Below, piece by piece: positions 52,751 to 59,772 of a stretch of DNA of 64,000 nt (position 1 is its first letter; each line of letters opens with the position of its first letter). The DNA lies in the NCBI GenBank assembly GCA_035934315.1, contig DASYXZ010000090.1, forward strand, positions 17,793 through 81,792, in the 5' to 3' direction. A model generated the notes under the pieces. That model was not told the DNA's origin, searched no databases, and saw only the letters and a program-made list of their open reading frames with translations. Both the position numbers and the translations under genes were made by a program. This DNA is from DASYXZ01 sp035934315 (GTDB lineage: Bacteria > Acidobacteriota > Terriglobia > UBA7540).

Positions 52751-53077
52751 ATGAGATTCCGGAAAACGCTGACCCATTGCTGTCATGCTGAGCGGCAGCG
52801 AAGCATCCTCTTTTTGGCGATGGCGCTGGTCTTTGCGCTGTCGGCCTGGGCGCAGCAGAAGCCTTTTACTCGGGACCAAGTGCAAGGCCTGGTGCGGGAC
52901 GGACTCGGAGACGAGTCAGGCGCAAAGCTGATTGAGCAGCGCGGGATTGATTTGGCGTCGGCAGATGATATTCTCCAAAGCCTCAAGGCCGCAAGAGCGA
53001 GCGACGCATTTCTTAAGGGCTGCACGCGGACAGAGTGGCGTAGATCAAGAGGAAGATCGAAGATCTCAAGGATGTGA
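52751..53077 (+). CDS. Small secreted protein of an Acidobacteriota type, C-terminus probably frameshifted
   Basis: 108 residues. Signal-like SILFLAMALVFALSAWAQQ, then KPFTRDQVQGLVRDGLGDESGAKLIEQRGIDLASADDILQSLKAARASDAFLK split in that order, a small helical module I know as the N-terminus of many Acidobacteriota secreted proteins. After Lys about 90 the sequence turns basic and random (GCTRTEWRRSRGRS), suggesting a frameshift or decay at about 53015. The first 20 residues are encoded by a dispersed repeat (52781-52808). It lies 15 bases before the membrane protein gene at 53093. Function unknown. Confidence 0.6.
   Translation: MRFRKTLTHCCHAERQRSILFLAMALVFALSAWAQQKPFTRDQVQGLVRDGLGDESGAKLIEQRGIDLASADDILQSLKAARASDAFLKGCTRTEWRRSRGRSKISRM
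52781..52808. repeat. Dispersed TGTCATGCTGAGCGGCAGCG-type repeat
   Basis: 28 bases starting TGTCATGCTGAGCGGCAGCG and ending AAGCATCC. It is of the same type as the arms inside element B (34407-34433). Here it is inside a reading frame and encodes CHAERQRSIL. Confidence 0.6.
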
Positions 53078-53092
53078 GCGTGGAGGGGTGAC

Positions 53093-53818
53093 ATGCAGAC
53101 GGGAATCGTGGCGGTGAAGGTTGACTATGGCCGGTTGATTTTGGAATGGTTCATTTTAATTATCATTACACTCGCGGCACTGGCGATAATCTTGTTTGGA
53201 CAAATAGGAGTTAGACGTATTTCCATCTCGACCGTCAGTTGGCTGACCGATCCAGGGTTGGTGGGGGTCTTTCAAAACATTTCTGCGGGCAGGCACGCGT
53301 TCGCTCCGAGAGTCCTTGCGACCACTACGGTAGAGCAGCTCGCCATAAAGCCGCCGGATGGGGCGGTGTCTACAGGCAAAGGCACTCTTGATGGCAAACG
53401 GCACTGGCTCGACAAAGATGGGAAAGACCTGGGGGTGGTGCCACCGGATGGGGCAGTGTTCGCGGCCATCTTGGACAGAGACAACAAACGTCATTATCTC
53501 GACAAAGACAGTAATGACCTTGGATTGGTGCCGTCTGAGTCGGCCCCGCCGGGCGGCGGCTTCGATTGGGACTCAGCAACGCCCAAGCCGTCTGTGAAGG
53601 AAACGTTGCCAGACGTGACGGCGATGCATCTCTATCTGTTTGCGTGCTTCCTGTTTGGAGCGGCGGCGCTGGTGCTCGCGGGGCTTTATCCGCCGTGGCT
53701 TGGGAAGCCGTTGTCTGACGCGGCGAGCGTAGAGAGCTATCACTTGCCGCTGGTTCCGGCTGGTTACGGCTGGCTTTGGCAGTCTTACCGGGTGCGTGGT
53801 CGGCAGACCAAGAAGTGA
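53093..53818 (+). CDS. Two-helix membrane protein with LDKDxxDLGxVP repeats
   Basis: 241 residues, ATG 53093 behind GGAGGGGTGAC. One membrane helix near the N-terminus (LILEWFILIIITLAALAIIL) and one near the C-terminus (LYLFACFLFGAAALVLAG). Between them lies an extracytoplasmic or cytoplasmic segment of about 140 residues containing repeated units: PPDGAVSTGKGT, RHWLDKDGKDLGVV, PPDGAVFAAILDRD, RHYLDKDSNDLGLV. I do not recognise a family. Pairs with the small secreted protein just upstream. A GC-rich stretch followed by TTTTTCTTTTT at about 53862-53886 may be the terminator. Confidence 0.7.
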   Translation: MQTGIVAVKVDYGRLILEWFILIIITLAALAIILFGQIGVRRISISTVSWLTDPGLVGVFQNISAGRHAFAPRVLATTTVEQLAIKPPDGAVSTGKGTLDGKRHWLDKDGKDLGVVPPDGAVFAAILDRDNKRHYLDKDSNDLGLVPSESAPPGGGFDWDSATPKPSVKETLPDVTAMHLYLFACFLFGAAALVLAGLYPPWLGKPLSDAASVESYHLPLVPAGYGWLWQSYRVRGRQTKK

Positions 53819-53995
53819 AGCGGCTTATCGTGGGGGACGGCCCCGAGGTCGCTCAACTTGTAGGGCCGGCCGCCTTTTTCTTTTTGGGTTTTGGTTTTTA
53901 ATTTAAAACCGATCTACGGCCTGCTCAAAAATCATAGGGTACAAGTCCAGCCCCTCACTGCTTGACAGAATCGTGAAGGAGGTTAGTGCTGTCCC

Positions 53996-54652
53996 ATGAA
54001 ATCATCCGTTACAATCCCATGTGACTGTGGTCGACAGCTAACGCTGGAATCTAGCGGAACACAACCATTCATCAGCCCTGTGTGCCCTAACTGTCACACG
54101 ACTATTTTCGTCATCGAACCACGGGGCAATCCCATAAGCATACGGATTCTTAATCGCGCATGGGCAGAACTTGAGAATAAGGACTTCACTCTCGTTATCG
54201 TCTTTAGTGCGATGGCTGTTGAGTGCGAACTAGCCTACCTGTTCTTCAAGTGGAAAGAACTCGAACTCAGCGCGACTCGGACTCCGGCCGAAGCAGATAA
54301 GAACGAGTGGGAGAAACAGTGGCGGGATTGCCTTAGTGTTACCGCGAGGCTTGACGAGGTATCGAAGTTGTTGACAGAAGAAGCATTTGGATCGTTCCTG
54401 TCCCACAATGGCGCACTGCTGAAGCCGCTTCACAACAAATTCCCCAACTCAAGAAACCCCGCATCACTGAAGGACTTTCTCCAAAAGGAGTTTTTCGACA
54501 AACGGAACAAAATCGTACATCGCGGTCAGATAAATTTTCAGCAAGCGGATGCCGAGCAATGCTTTAGTTTGGCCGCGACGCTCCGTCAGATTTTGAGTGA
54601 AATGGACTCTCAGAGGAATAAGCGCCTCCAGGCAGAACTTAAAGCCGGATGA
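53996..54652 (+). CDS. Zinc-ribbon plus HEPN-like domain protein
   Basis: 218 residues. The N-terminus has a two-knuckle zinc ribbon (CDCG at residues 9-12 and CPNC at 31-34). The C-terminal helical region ends with FFDKRNKIVHRGQINFQQADA; RNKIVH is the Rx4H motif of HEPN domains, many of which are RNases in defence or toxin systems. The only usable start is ATG 53996 (AAGGAGG lies unusually far, 13 bases, upstream; an in-frame stop intervenes). It forms a two-gene unit with the gene 9 bases downstream. Codon use and lower GC differ from the metabolic genes, suggesting acquisition. RNase activity is inference. Confidence 0.6.
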   Translation: MKSSVTIPCDCGRQLTLESSGTQPFISPVCPNCHTTIFVIEPRGNPISIRILNRAWAELENKDFTLVIVFSAMAVECELAYLFFKWKELELSATRTPAEADKNEWEKQWRDCLSVTARLDEVSKLLTEEAFGSFLSHNGALLKPLHNKFPNSRNPASLKDFLQKEFFDKRNKIVHRGQINFQQADAEQCFSLAATLRQILSEMDSQRNKRLQAELKAG

Positions 54653-54661
54653 GGAAACCCC

Positions 54662-55150
54662 ATGAACTTCGTGGTGATTGGAACGGACCACAATATGCAG
54701 AGCCGGGACCCGGGCCTGGAAGGATTGTTGTCCGGGTTCCTCAAACTAAAATACATTGAGCCGCTTCAGGCGATCGCTGAGGAGTACGGCGAGAAAATCG
54801 GGGAATCGATCGCGCAACGGTTCGCCCAGGGGAGCGGCCTGTGCTGGTATAACCTTGACATGACAAGAGAAGAAAAGCACAAGGCGGGCATACTCGAAGA
54901 ACAGCGCAGTCGGCCCATATCGCACGACCGGGTCGCGTTCCGACTGCCCTCTGACGATGTGAGAGAAGAGGCGTGGGTCCGAAAGTTAACCGGACCCCAA
55001 TCAGGCACTACAGTAGTGATCTGCGGGTATCTTCACTTTGAAAGATTGGTGGGGCAGTTGCGGGCACAGGGGCATGTTGTCGATACCCGGGTCTACCTGG
55101 AGAGTGTTCCTGAGATCAAATTGATGGGGCTACGGTTACCGCTCTCATGA
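54662..55150 (+). CDS. Conserved-looking hypothetical protein, partner of the HEPN gene
   Basis: 162 residues, ATG preceded by GAGGAAA. No family recognised. Notable segments: IGTDHNMQ at the N-terminus, a Glu-rich helix (AIAEEYGEKIGESI), NLDMTREEKHKAGI, and a compact VVICGYLHFERLVGQL near the end, which looks like a Rossmann-type strand-loop with a His. It is probably a cytoplasmic single-domain protein. The 9-base spacing to the HEPN gene suggests joint function; it could be a modulator or immunity partner, but nothing proves this. Confidence 0.6.
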   Translation: MNFVVIGTDHNMQSRDPGLEGLLSGFLKLKYIEPLQAIAEEYGEKIGESIAQRFAQGSGLCWYNLDMTREEKHKAGILEEQRSRPISHDRVAFRLPSDDVREEAWVRKLTGPQSGTTVVICGYLHFERLVGQLRAQGHVVDTRVYLESVPEIKLMGLRLPLS

Positions 55151-55183
55151 TCGTGGGCTTTTCCTTCGATAACGACCCATGGT

Positions 55184-55258
55184 CAATTCCAAAGACGAAT
55201 TGACTGTGGCTACCTCCGGGTCATCGTGTTCGTGGCACGGGCGTCCCGCCCGTGCGCA
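55184..55258 (+). repeat. Left copy of a direct repeat flanking the toxin-antitoxin pair
   Basis: CAATTCC-AAGACGAATTGAC and the following 25 bases match 56197-56240 closely, and both continue into a GGGC-loop-GCCC hairpin (here GCACGGGCG-TCC-CGCCCGTGC, 55235-55255). Faint similarity begins about 25 bases earlier. The intergenic stretch 55259-55486 contains further low-complexity repeat sequence and no convincing gene. Confidence 0.6.
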
Positions 55259-55486
55259 TGGGCAGAGCTTGCCCTGAGCGCAGTGAATGGGTACCCATGC
55301 TACGGTCGGCGTTCGAACTGTAATCTCTGCACTTGTAGCTTCCCACCTTGCGCAACTCGATCACAACGTAGGGGCAGGCCTCGTGCTTGCCCTTCGGAAG
55401 GGAACCCGCGAGAGGACCCGGACGGGCACCCACGAGGGGTGCCCCTACCCTTGGCGGCAATGTCCACGGAGCTTAAGGACGGGGTT

Positions 55487-55813
55487 TTACTTGAACGGTA
55501 TTTCCACTTCGGCATAACTGCCGAGTGTTGCTGCATTCGCAGCGGCCACGACCCTTTCAATATAGCGGCGCAAAGTGGGCCATTGCTGATTGCCGAGGAC
55601 CACAAACGCGATTTTCCGGCCTTTCAGATTTTGTTGGTAACAGATGTTTTGGTCAGTCGTCAGCAGCAGATCGAAGCCCGCCGCCTCAGCAGCCGCTATC
55701 AGTTCGCCGTTAAGAAGCCGGTCCCATCCTCGTTCGATGGCTTCAACCACCACATGGCCTTTGAGCGCGTTCCGGAGCGGAGCGTGAGTACCGTTATCAA
55801 AGAGTATGAGCAT
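55487..55813 (-). CDS. DUF5615-type PIN-like toxin
   Basis: 108 residues. PIN-like fold: LILFDNGTHAPLRNAL at the N-terminus (acidic residue where PIN proteins have the first metal Asp), ELIAAAEAAGFDLLLTTDQNI with the central Asp-Thr-Asp block (about residues 44-64), and IAFVVLGNQQWPTL. DUF5615 proteins are predicted RNase toxins of VapC kind paired with DUF433 proteins. The antitoxin gene precedes it and overlaps by 17 bases, so translation is coupled. Start ATG 55813 keeps the canonical fold; an upstream extension to 55867 lies inside the antitoxin gene. Confidence 0.8.
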   Translation of the reverse strand: MLILFDNGTHAPLRNALKGHVVVEAIERGWDRLLNGELIAAAEAAGFDLLLTTDQNICYQQNLKGRKIAFVVLGNQQWPTLRRYIERVVAAANAATLGSYAEVEIPFK

Positions 55814-56060
55814 CGGCCCTTGGGGCGGAGGGCTGCACAGGTGGCGCGTCAAGGCTTCGCGCCGCAAATTCGATCACGGCAACCACCTGTTCGTGGGACA
55901 AATGAAACCAGTCCATGATTTCGTTGATCGAGGCCCCTGCTTCCAGATTGTCAAAGACAACCGAAACCGGCGTCCGCGTGTCCCGGAATACCCATGCGCC
56001 GCTACGCTTGCCGGGAATGCTCTCGACAGCGGGGCATTGGGACCAATCGAGTGTTGCCAT
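55797..56060 (-). CDS. DUF433 antitoxin
   Basis: 87 residues, ATG behind GAGGG. Typical DUF433 protein: PAVESIPGKRSGAWVFRDTRTPVSVVFDNL then GASINEIMDWFHLSHEQVVAVIEFAARSL (both split for length), a small strand-helix domain with a winged-helix-like C-terminus that binds the toxin and often its own promoter. First gene of the toxin-antitoxin pair with the DUF5615 gene. The pair lies inside a direct repeat (55184 and 56197), which may mark its arrival. Confidence 0.82.
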   Translation of the reverse strand: MATLDWSQCPAVESIPGKRSGAWVFRDTRTPVSVVFDNLEAGASINEIMDWFHLSHEQVVAVIEFAARSLDAPPVQPSAPRADAHTL

Positions 56061-56112
56061 AATCTTACCCTCTCATCGTAGTTTTATACCACAGTTGGGC
56101 GGCGGCGTCACG

Positions 56113-56140
56113 TGCGGACAGCGCGTAGCGGACAGCGCGT
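56113..56140. repeat. 14-bp tandem duplication
   Basis: GCGGACAGCGCGTA occurs twice back to back (56113-56126, 56127-56140) upstream of the antitoxin gene. The surrounding 460-base gap (56061-56520) contains this, the right copy of the direct repeat, and the permease promoter; no gene is convincing. Confidence 0.7.
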
Positions 56141-56196
56141 AGCACGGTCAGTGCTCTCGTGACCGCGGGCTTGTGCTTCGATGAAGGACCCGGAGC

Positions 56197-56321
56197 CAAT
56201 TCCATAGACGAATTGACGGTGGCTACCTTCAGGTCATCATACGTTAGGCGTGAAGTGAAGGACCCGCTCCGGCCCTGCGTTAGAATTCGTAGCCCGGGCA
56301 TCCTGCCCGTGCGCTTCGATG
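56197..56321 (+). repeat. Right copy of the direct repeat flanking the toxin-antitoxin pair
   Basis: CAATTCCATAGACGAATTGAC and the next 25 bases match 55184-55227. The following GGGCA-TCC-TGCCC hairpin (56296-56310) matches the hairpin of the left copy, but about 50 extra bases lie between the two blocks here. Same orientation as the left copy. Confidence 0.6.
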
Positions 56322-56422
56322 GCCAGAGCGGAAAGTTCCAGGATAACTGGGAGTGTCGAAATCGGGCTGCCTAAACCACACAAATTTGTCGCGCACCCAT
56401 TTTTCAAACTTGCCTCGGGCAC

Positions 56423-56441
56423 TATAGTATATGATGTATCA
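56423..56441 (+). promoter_or_regulatory. Operator copy in the MFS-dehydratase promoter
   Basis: TAGTAT-ATGAT-GTATCA (56425-56441), overlapping a TATAGT -10-like box (56423-56428) with a weak TTTTTC 17 bases upstream. An in-frame ATG lies inside the site at 56431, which argues that translation starts later, at GTG 56521. Confidence 0.5.
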
Positions 56442-56520
56442 CTCGCGCGCGAAGTCTTCGAGTCCACGCTTCATTGGACTGGCGAGGGCGCAGCGTGGCA
56501 AAGAAGAATGTGTTATCAAT

Positions 56521-57879
56521 GTGGATCAAGTGATACCCAAACTCCCGTCGCGCAGCCACTCCCATGCTGAGGTTATCGCAGCGCATGTCCGTCGCCGCAT
56601 TTCGCGCCGCCTGATCCCGTACCTGATGTTCATCTATTTGCTGGCCTTCCTTGACCGTGCAAACCTTGGAGTCGCCAAGCTCCAGATGCAAAAGGATCTG
56701 ATTTTCACGGACGCGGTGATTGGCTTCGGCGCCGGCGTTTACTTTTTCGGGTTTGTCCTGCTGAGTATTCCTGGAAGCTTGATTGTCGAACGATGGAGCG
56801 CGCGAAAGTGGATTGCAGGCATCATGATTTCGTGGGGAGTGGTTGCGGTGCTGATGGGGTTTATCGGCGCTCCTCTGATGGGATCGTTGAGCACCAAATG
56901 GCAATTCTACGTGTTGCGATTTCTGCTTGGCGTTGCGGAGGCCGGGTTCTTTCCCGGAGTGATCGTGTATTTTTCGCATTGGTATCGCATCGAGGACCGC
57001 GCCAGAGCCCTGGCGTTTTTCGTGGTCACGCAACCGATCGCCGTGGCCACGGGGATCCCGCTCTCGCGATGGGTGCTCGATAACGTTCATTGGCTCGCCT
57101 GGAGCGGTTGGCGGTGGATTTTCATTTTGGAAGGCAGTCCTCCGATTTTGTTTGGTTTTGTGACCCTGCTGTATTTGGTGGACCGGCCGCAGGAGGCCAG
57201 GTGGCTTCCCGACCACGAAAAACAGTGGTTGATCAGGGAATTGAAGAGTGAAGAGAGGCAGAAAATCGTGGCGCGACGTGTCAGCTTGCTGGATGCTTTT
57301 CGTCATCCGCAGACCTTTCTGCTTCTCATCGTGAGTTTTTTAATTATTACCGGCAATCAAGCATTGATATTTTTTCTTCCCTCAATCACCGAGAGCAAGG
57401 CCTCTCTGCCAGTTGCGCTTCGCACTCTGGGCGCCGCTTTGCCTTACGTTTGTAGCGCTGCAGGCATCCTCCTGAACGGCTTCTGGGTGCATCGCACGGG
57501 CGCGCTGCGGTGGCACATCGCAGTTCCTGTGCTGGCGACAGGCATTTCGTTGAGTCTGGCAATTCTGGCCGGAGATCGAGCGTGGCTGGTCATCGGGCTA
57601 TTCTGCCTCGCCGGATTCACGTCACAGGCCTACATGCCTGCTTTCTGGGCAATGCCCAGCGCCTTGCTGGGCAAGTCGGCTGCGGCCACGGCTGTCGGCC
57701 TGATCGCATTGGGTAACCTGGGAGGATTTGTGGGACCTGCCATCTTCGGATACCTTAGAACGGCGACGGGAAATTACCAAATTGGACTATCGTTTCTCGC
57801 TGGCTGCATGTTGCTGGCGGGCCTGCTCGCCTCCATGATTCGCATTCCGAACAATCCCAAACCGGAGCCAATGCCATGA
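56521..57879 (+). CDS. MFS permease, anion:cation symporter type
   Basis: 452 residues from GTG 56521, chosen because the upstream part of the open frame contains the promoter and operator; the ribosome site is weak. ACS-family blocks: RRLIPYLMFIYLLAFLDRANLG in and before TM1 (split), GVYFFGFVLLSIPGSLI, RFLLGVAEAGFFPGVIVYFS in TM4, and PAFWAMPSALLG in TM10. Relatives import glucarate, galactonate, tartrate, phthalate or other carboxylates. Its stop overlaps the dehydratase start by ATGA, so the imported acid is probably the dehydratase substrate or its precursor. Confidence 0.85.
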   Translation: MDQVIPKLPSRSHSHAEVIAAHVRRRISRRLIPYLMFIYLLAFLDRANLGVAKLQMQKDLIFTDAVIGFGAGVYFFGFVLLSIPGSLIVERWSARKWIAGIMISWGVVAVLMGFIGAPLMGSLSTKWQFYVLRFLLGVAEAGFFPGVIVYFSHWYRIEDRARALAFFVVTQPIAVATGIPLSRWVLDNVHWLAWSGWRWIFILEGSPPILFGFVTLLYLVDRPQEARWLPDHEKQWLIRELKSEERQKIVARRVSLLDAFRHPQTFLLLIVSFLIITGNQALIFFLPSITESKASLPVALRTLGAALPYVCSAAGILLNGFWVHRTGALRWHIAVPVLATGISLSLAILAGDRAWLVIGLFCLAGFTSQAYMPAFWAMPSALLGKSAAATAVGLIALGNLGGFVGPAIFGYLRTATGNYQIGLSFLAGCMLLAGLLASMIRIPNNPKPEPMP

Positions 57880-59603
57880 GAACCAGAAAAAGACCTGAAG
57901 ATCTCCGAAGCCAGCGGTGGTTCGCACCCGATACCATGCGCGGATTCAGCCACCGGTCGCGCATGAAGCAGATCGGTTATGGGCGGGAAGATTTTTTCGG
58001 CAAGCCTGTGATCGCGCTGATTAACACTTGGAGTGAAATTAATCCCTGCCACATCCATCTGCGCGAGCGGGCGGAAGCCGTCAAGCGCGGAGTCTGGATG
58101 GCGGGCGGATTTCCTGTGGAGATTCCGGCGTTCTCCATCACCGAGACTTATATGAAACCCAGCCCGATGCTCTACCGGAATCTGCTGGCCATGGATACCG
58201 AGGAAGCGTTGCGCAGCTTGCCCATCGACGGCGCCGTCCTTATTGGCGGGTGCGACAAGACCACACCCGGTCTCCTGATGGGCGCGATCAGCGCCAACCT
58301 GCCGGCAATCTTTTTTCCTGCAGGACCCATGCTCCGCGGCAACTGGAACGGCAAGCCACTCGGAAGCGGCACGGACATTTGGAAGTACTGGACGGAGCGC
58401 TGCGCCGGCACGCTCTGCGAAGACGACTGGAACGCTATTGAATGCGGCATCGCGCGCTCGCCAGGATTTTGCATGACCATGGGTACGGCATCCACCATGA
58501 CCGCATTGGCGGAAGCGATGGGCATGACCTTGCCGGGCGCTTCGTCCATTCCCGCGGCAGATTCGAACCATGTCAGGCTGGCGATTGAAAGCGGACGCTG
58601 CATCGTCGAGATGGTTTGGCAGGATTTAAAACCGGCGGAGATTCTCACGCTCGCGGCCTTCGAAAACGCCGTTACGGTCGATATGGCGATCGGCGGCTCA
58701 ACCAACGCAATCATCCACCTCGTGGCTCTCGCGCGGCGACGAGGGCTGGGCCTGCCCCTGCGCGTGTTCGATGAAATCTCGCGGCGAGTTCCGGTGCTGG
58801 CCAATATCCGTCCGTCAGGAGAGTTTCTGATGGAAGATTTTTATTATGCCGGAGGCCTGCGGGCGCTGATGACCGAGATTAAGGACCTATTGCGCCTCGA
58901 TTGCGTCAGCGTGAATGGCAGGTCGGTAGGGGAGAACTTGCAACGCGCCCGCCTGACCAACGAAGATGTGATCCGCCGTCGAGCGCACCCTCTCGCCGCA
59001 GCCGGCGGGACGGCAGTTCTATATGGAAGCTTGGCGCCTGATGGCGCGGTGATTAAAACCGCTGCGGCCAGTCCGAGATTGTTGCATCACACAGGCCCGG
59101 CAATCGTATTCAACAATTACCGGGATCTCGAAGCGCGGATCGACCGTGACGATCTCAACGTGGGTGAGGATTCGGTCCTGGTCCTCCGGGATGCGGGGCC
59201 GCTCGGAGGTCCGGGAATGCCGGAATGGGGGATGCTTCCGATTCCAAAGAAACTTTTGCAACGCGGTGTGCGGGACATCGTGAGGATTTCCGACGCGCGA
59301 ATGAGCGGAACGTCTTATGGAACATGTGTCCTGCATGTATCACCCGAGAGCCACATCGGCGGCCCGCTGGCGCTGGTGCGTGACGGCGATCGCATCTTGC
59401 TGGACGTTCCCAATCGAAAACTGGATGTTCTTGTGCCGGAAGAGGAAATAAGCAAGCGGCGATCACAGTGGGTCCAGCCGCCTCATAAATATGATCGGGG
59501 GTATCTTGCCTTGTATGCCGAACGTGTCACGCAAGCTCACCAGGGCTGTGACTTCGATTTTCTCGAGCGGTCGAGCGCGCCGTCGGAACCGGAGATCCAT
59601 TGA
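57876..59603 (+). CDS. IlvD/Edd-family sugar-acid dehydratase
   Basis: 575 residues, the length of pentonate/hexonate dehydratases in the IlvD/Edd family. Iron-sulfur and catalytic blocks: NTWSEINPCHIHL (first cluster Cys), IGGCDKTTPGLLMG (second Cys, about residue 131), CMTMGTASTM (third Cys), IGGSTNAIIHL, and DARMSGTSYGTCVLHVSPE near 475 with the catalytic Ser. It converts an aldonic acid to its 2-keto-3-deoxy form. Substrate candidates are arabonate, xylonate, galactonate or, given the sulfonate theme, sulfogluconate; no lactonase, sugar dehydrogenase or KDG-type aldolase is nearby to decide. Translationally coupled to the permease and under an operator copy. Confidence 0.85.
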   Translation: MRTRKRPEDLRSQRWFAPDTMRGFSHRSRMKQIGYGREDFFGKPVIALINTWSEINPCHIHLRERAEAVKRGVWMAGGFPVEIPAFSITETYMKPSPMLYRNLLAMDTEEALRSLPIDGAVLIGGCDKTTPGLLMGAISANLPAIFFPAGPMLRGNWNGKPLGSGTDIWKYWTERCAGTLCEDDWNAIECGIARSPGFCMTMGTASTMTALAEAMGMTLPGASSIPAADSNHVRLAIESGRCIVEMVWQDLKPAEILTLAAFENAVTVDMAIGGSTNAIIHLVALARRRGLGLPLRVFDEISRRVPVLANIRPSGEFLMEDFYYAGGLRALMTEIKDLLRLDCVSVNGRSVGENLQRARLTNEDVIRRRAHPLAAAGGTAVLYGSLAPDGAVIKTAAASPRLLHHTGPAIVFNNYRDLEARIDRDDLNVGEDSVLVLRDAGPLGGPGMPEWGMLPIPKKLLQRGVRDIVRISDARMSGTSYGTCVLHVSPESHIGGPLALVRDGDRILLDVPNRKLDVLVPEEEISKRRSQWVQPPHKYDRGYLALYAERVTQAHQGCDFDFLERSSAPSEPEIH

Positions 59604-59671
59604 ATTTGCAGTATAAGATTCCGCCTCCTTTTCCGCGGCCGATTTACTTGTTTTGGGGCCGACAATCGTAG

Positions 59672-59690
59672 CACGGCCATCTTGGCCGTG
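59672..59690. repeat. REP-like hairpin
   Basis: CACGGCCA-TCT-TGGCCGTG, a perfect 8-bp stem between the dehydratase and the next permease. Same design as the hairpins at 55235 and 56296 (GTAGC or GTGGC before a GC-rich palindrome). Confidence 0.6.
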
Positions 59691-59772
59691 ATTAGTGACG
59701 GGCAGGATGACGGTGCTACGCTTATGACCGGCCGCCATGTGAAGTGATGGATTGGATAGCAGGGTGCCAAGC

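Noticed and set aside
53828..53890. Intrinsic terminator after the two-helix membrane protein
   Set aside because: The T-runs are good, but I could not find a convincing stem directly before them, so it is mentioned only within the gene entry.
56113..56140. Start of a CRISPR or tandem-repeat array
   Set aside because: Only two back-to-back copies of 14 bases with no spacers.
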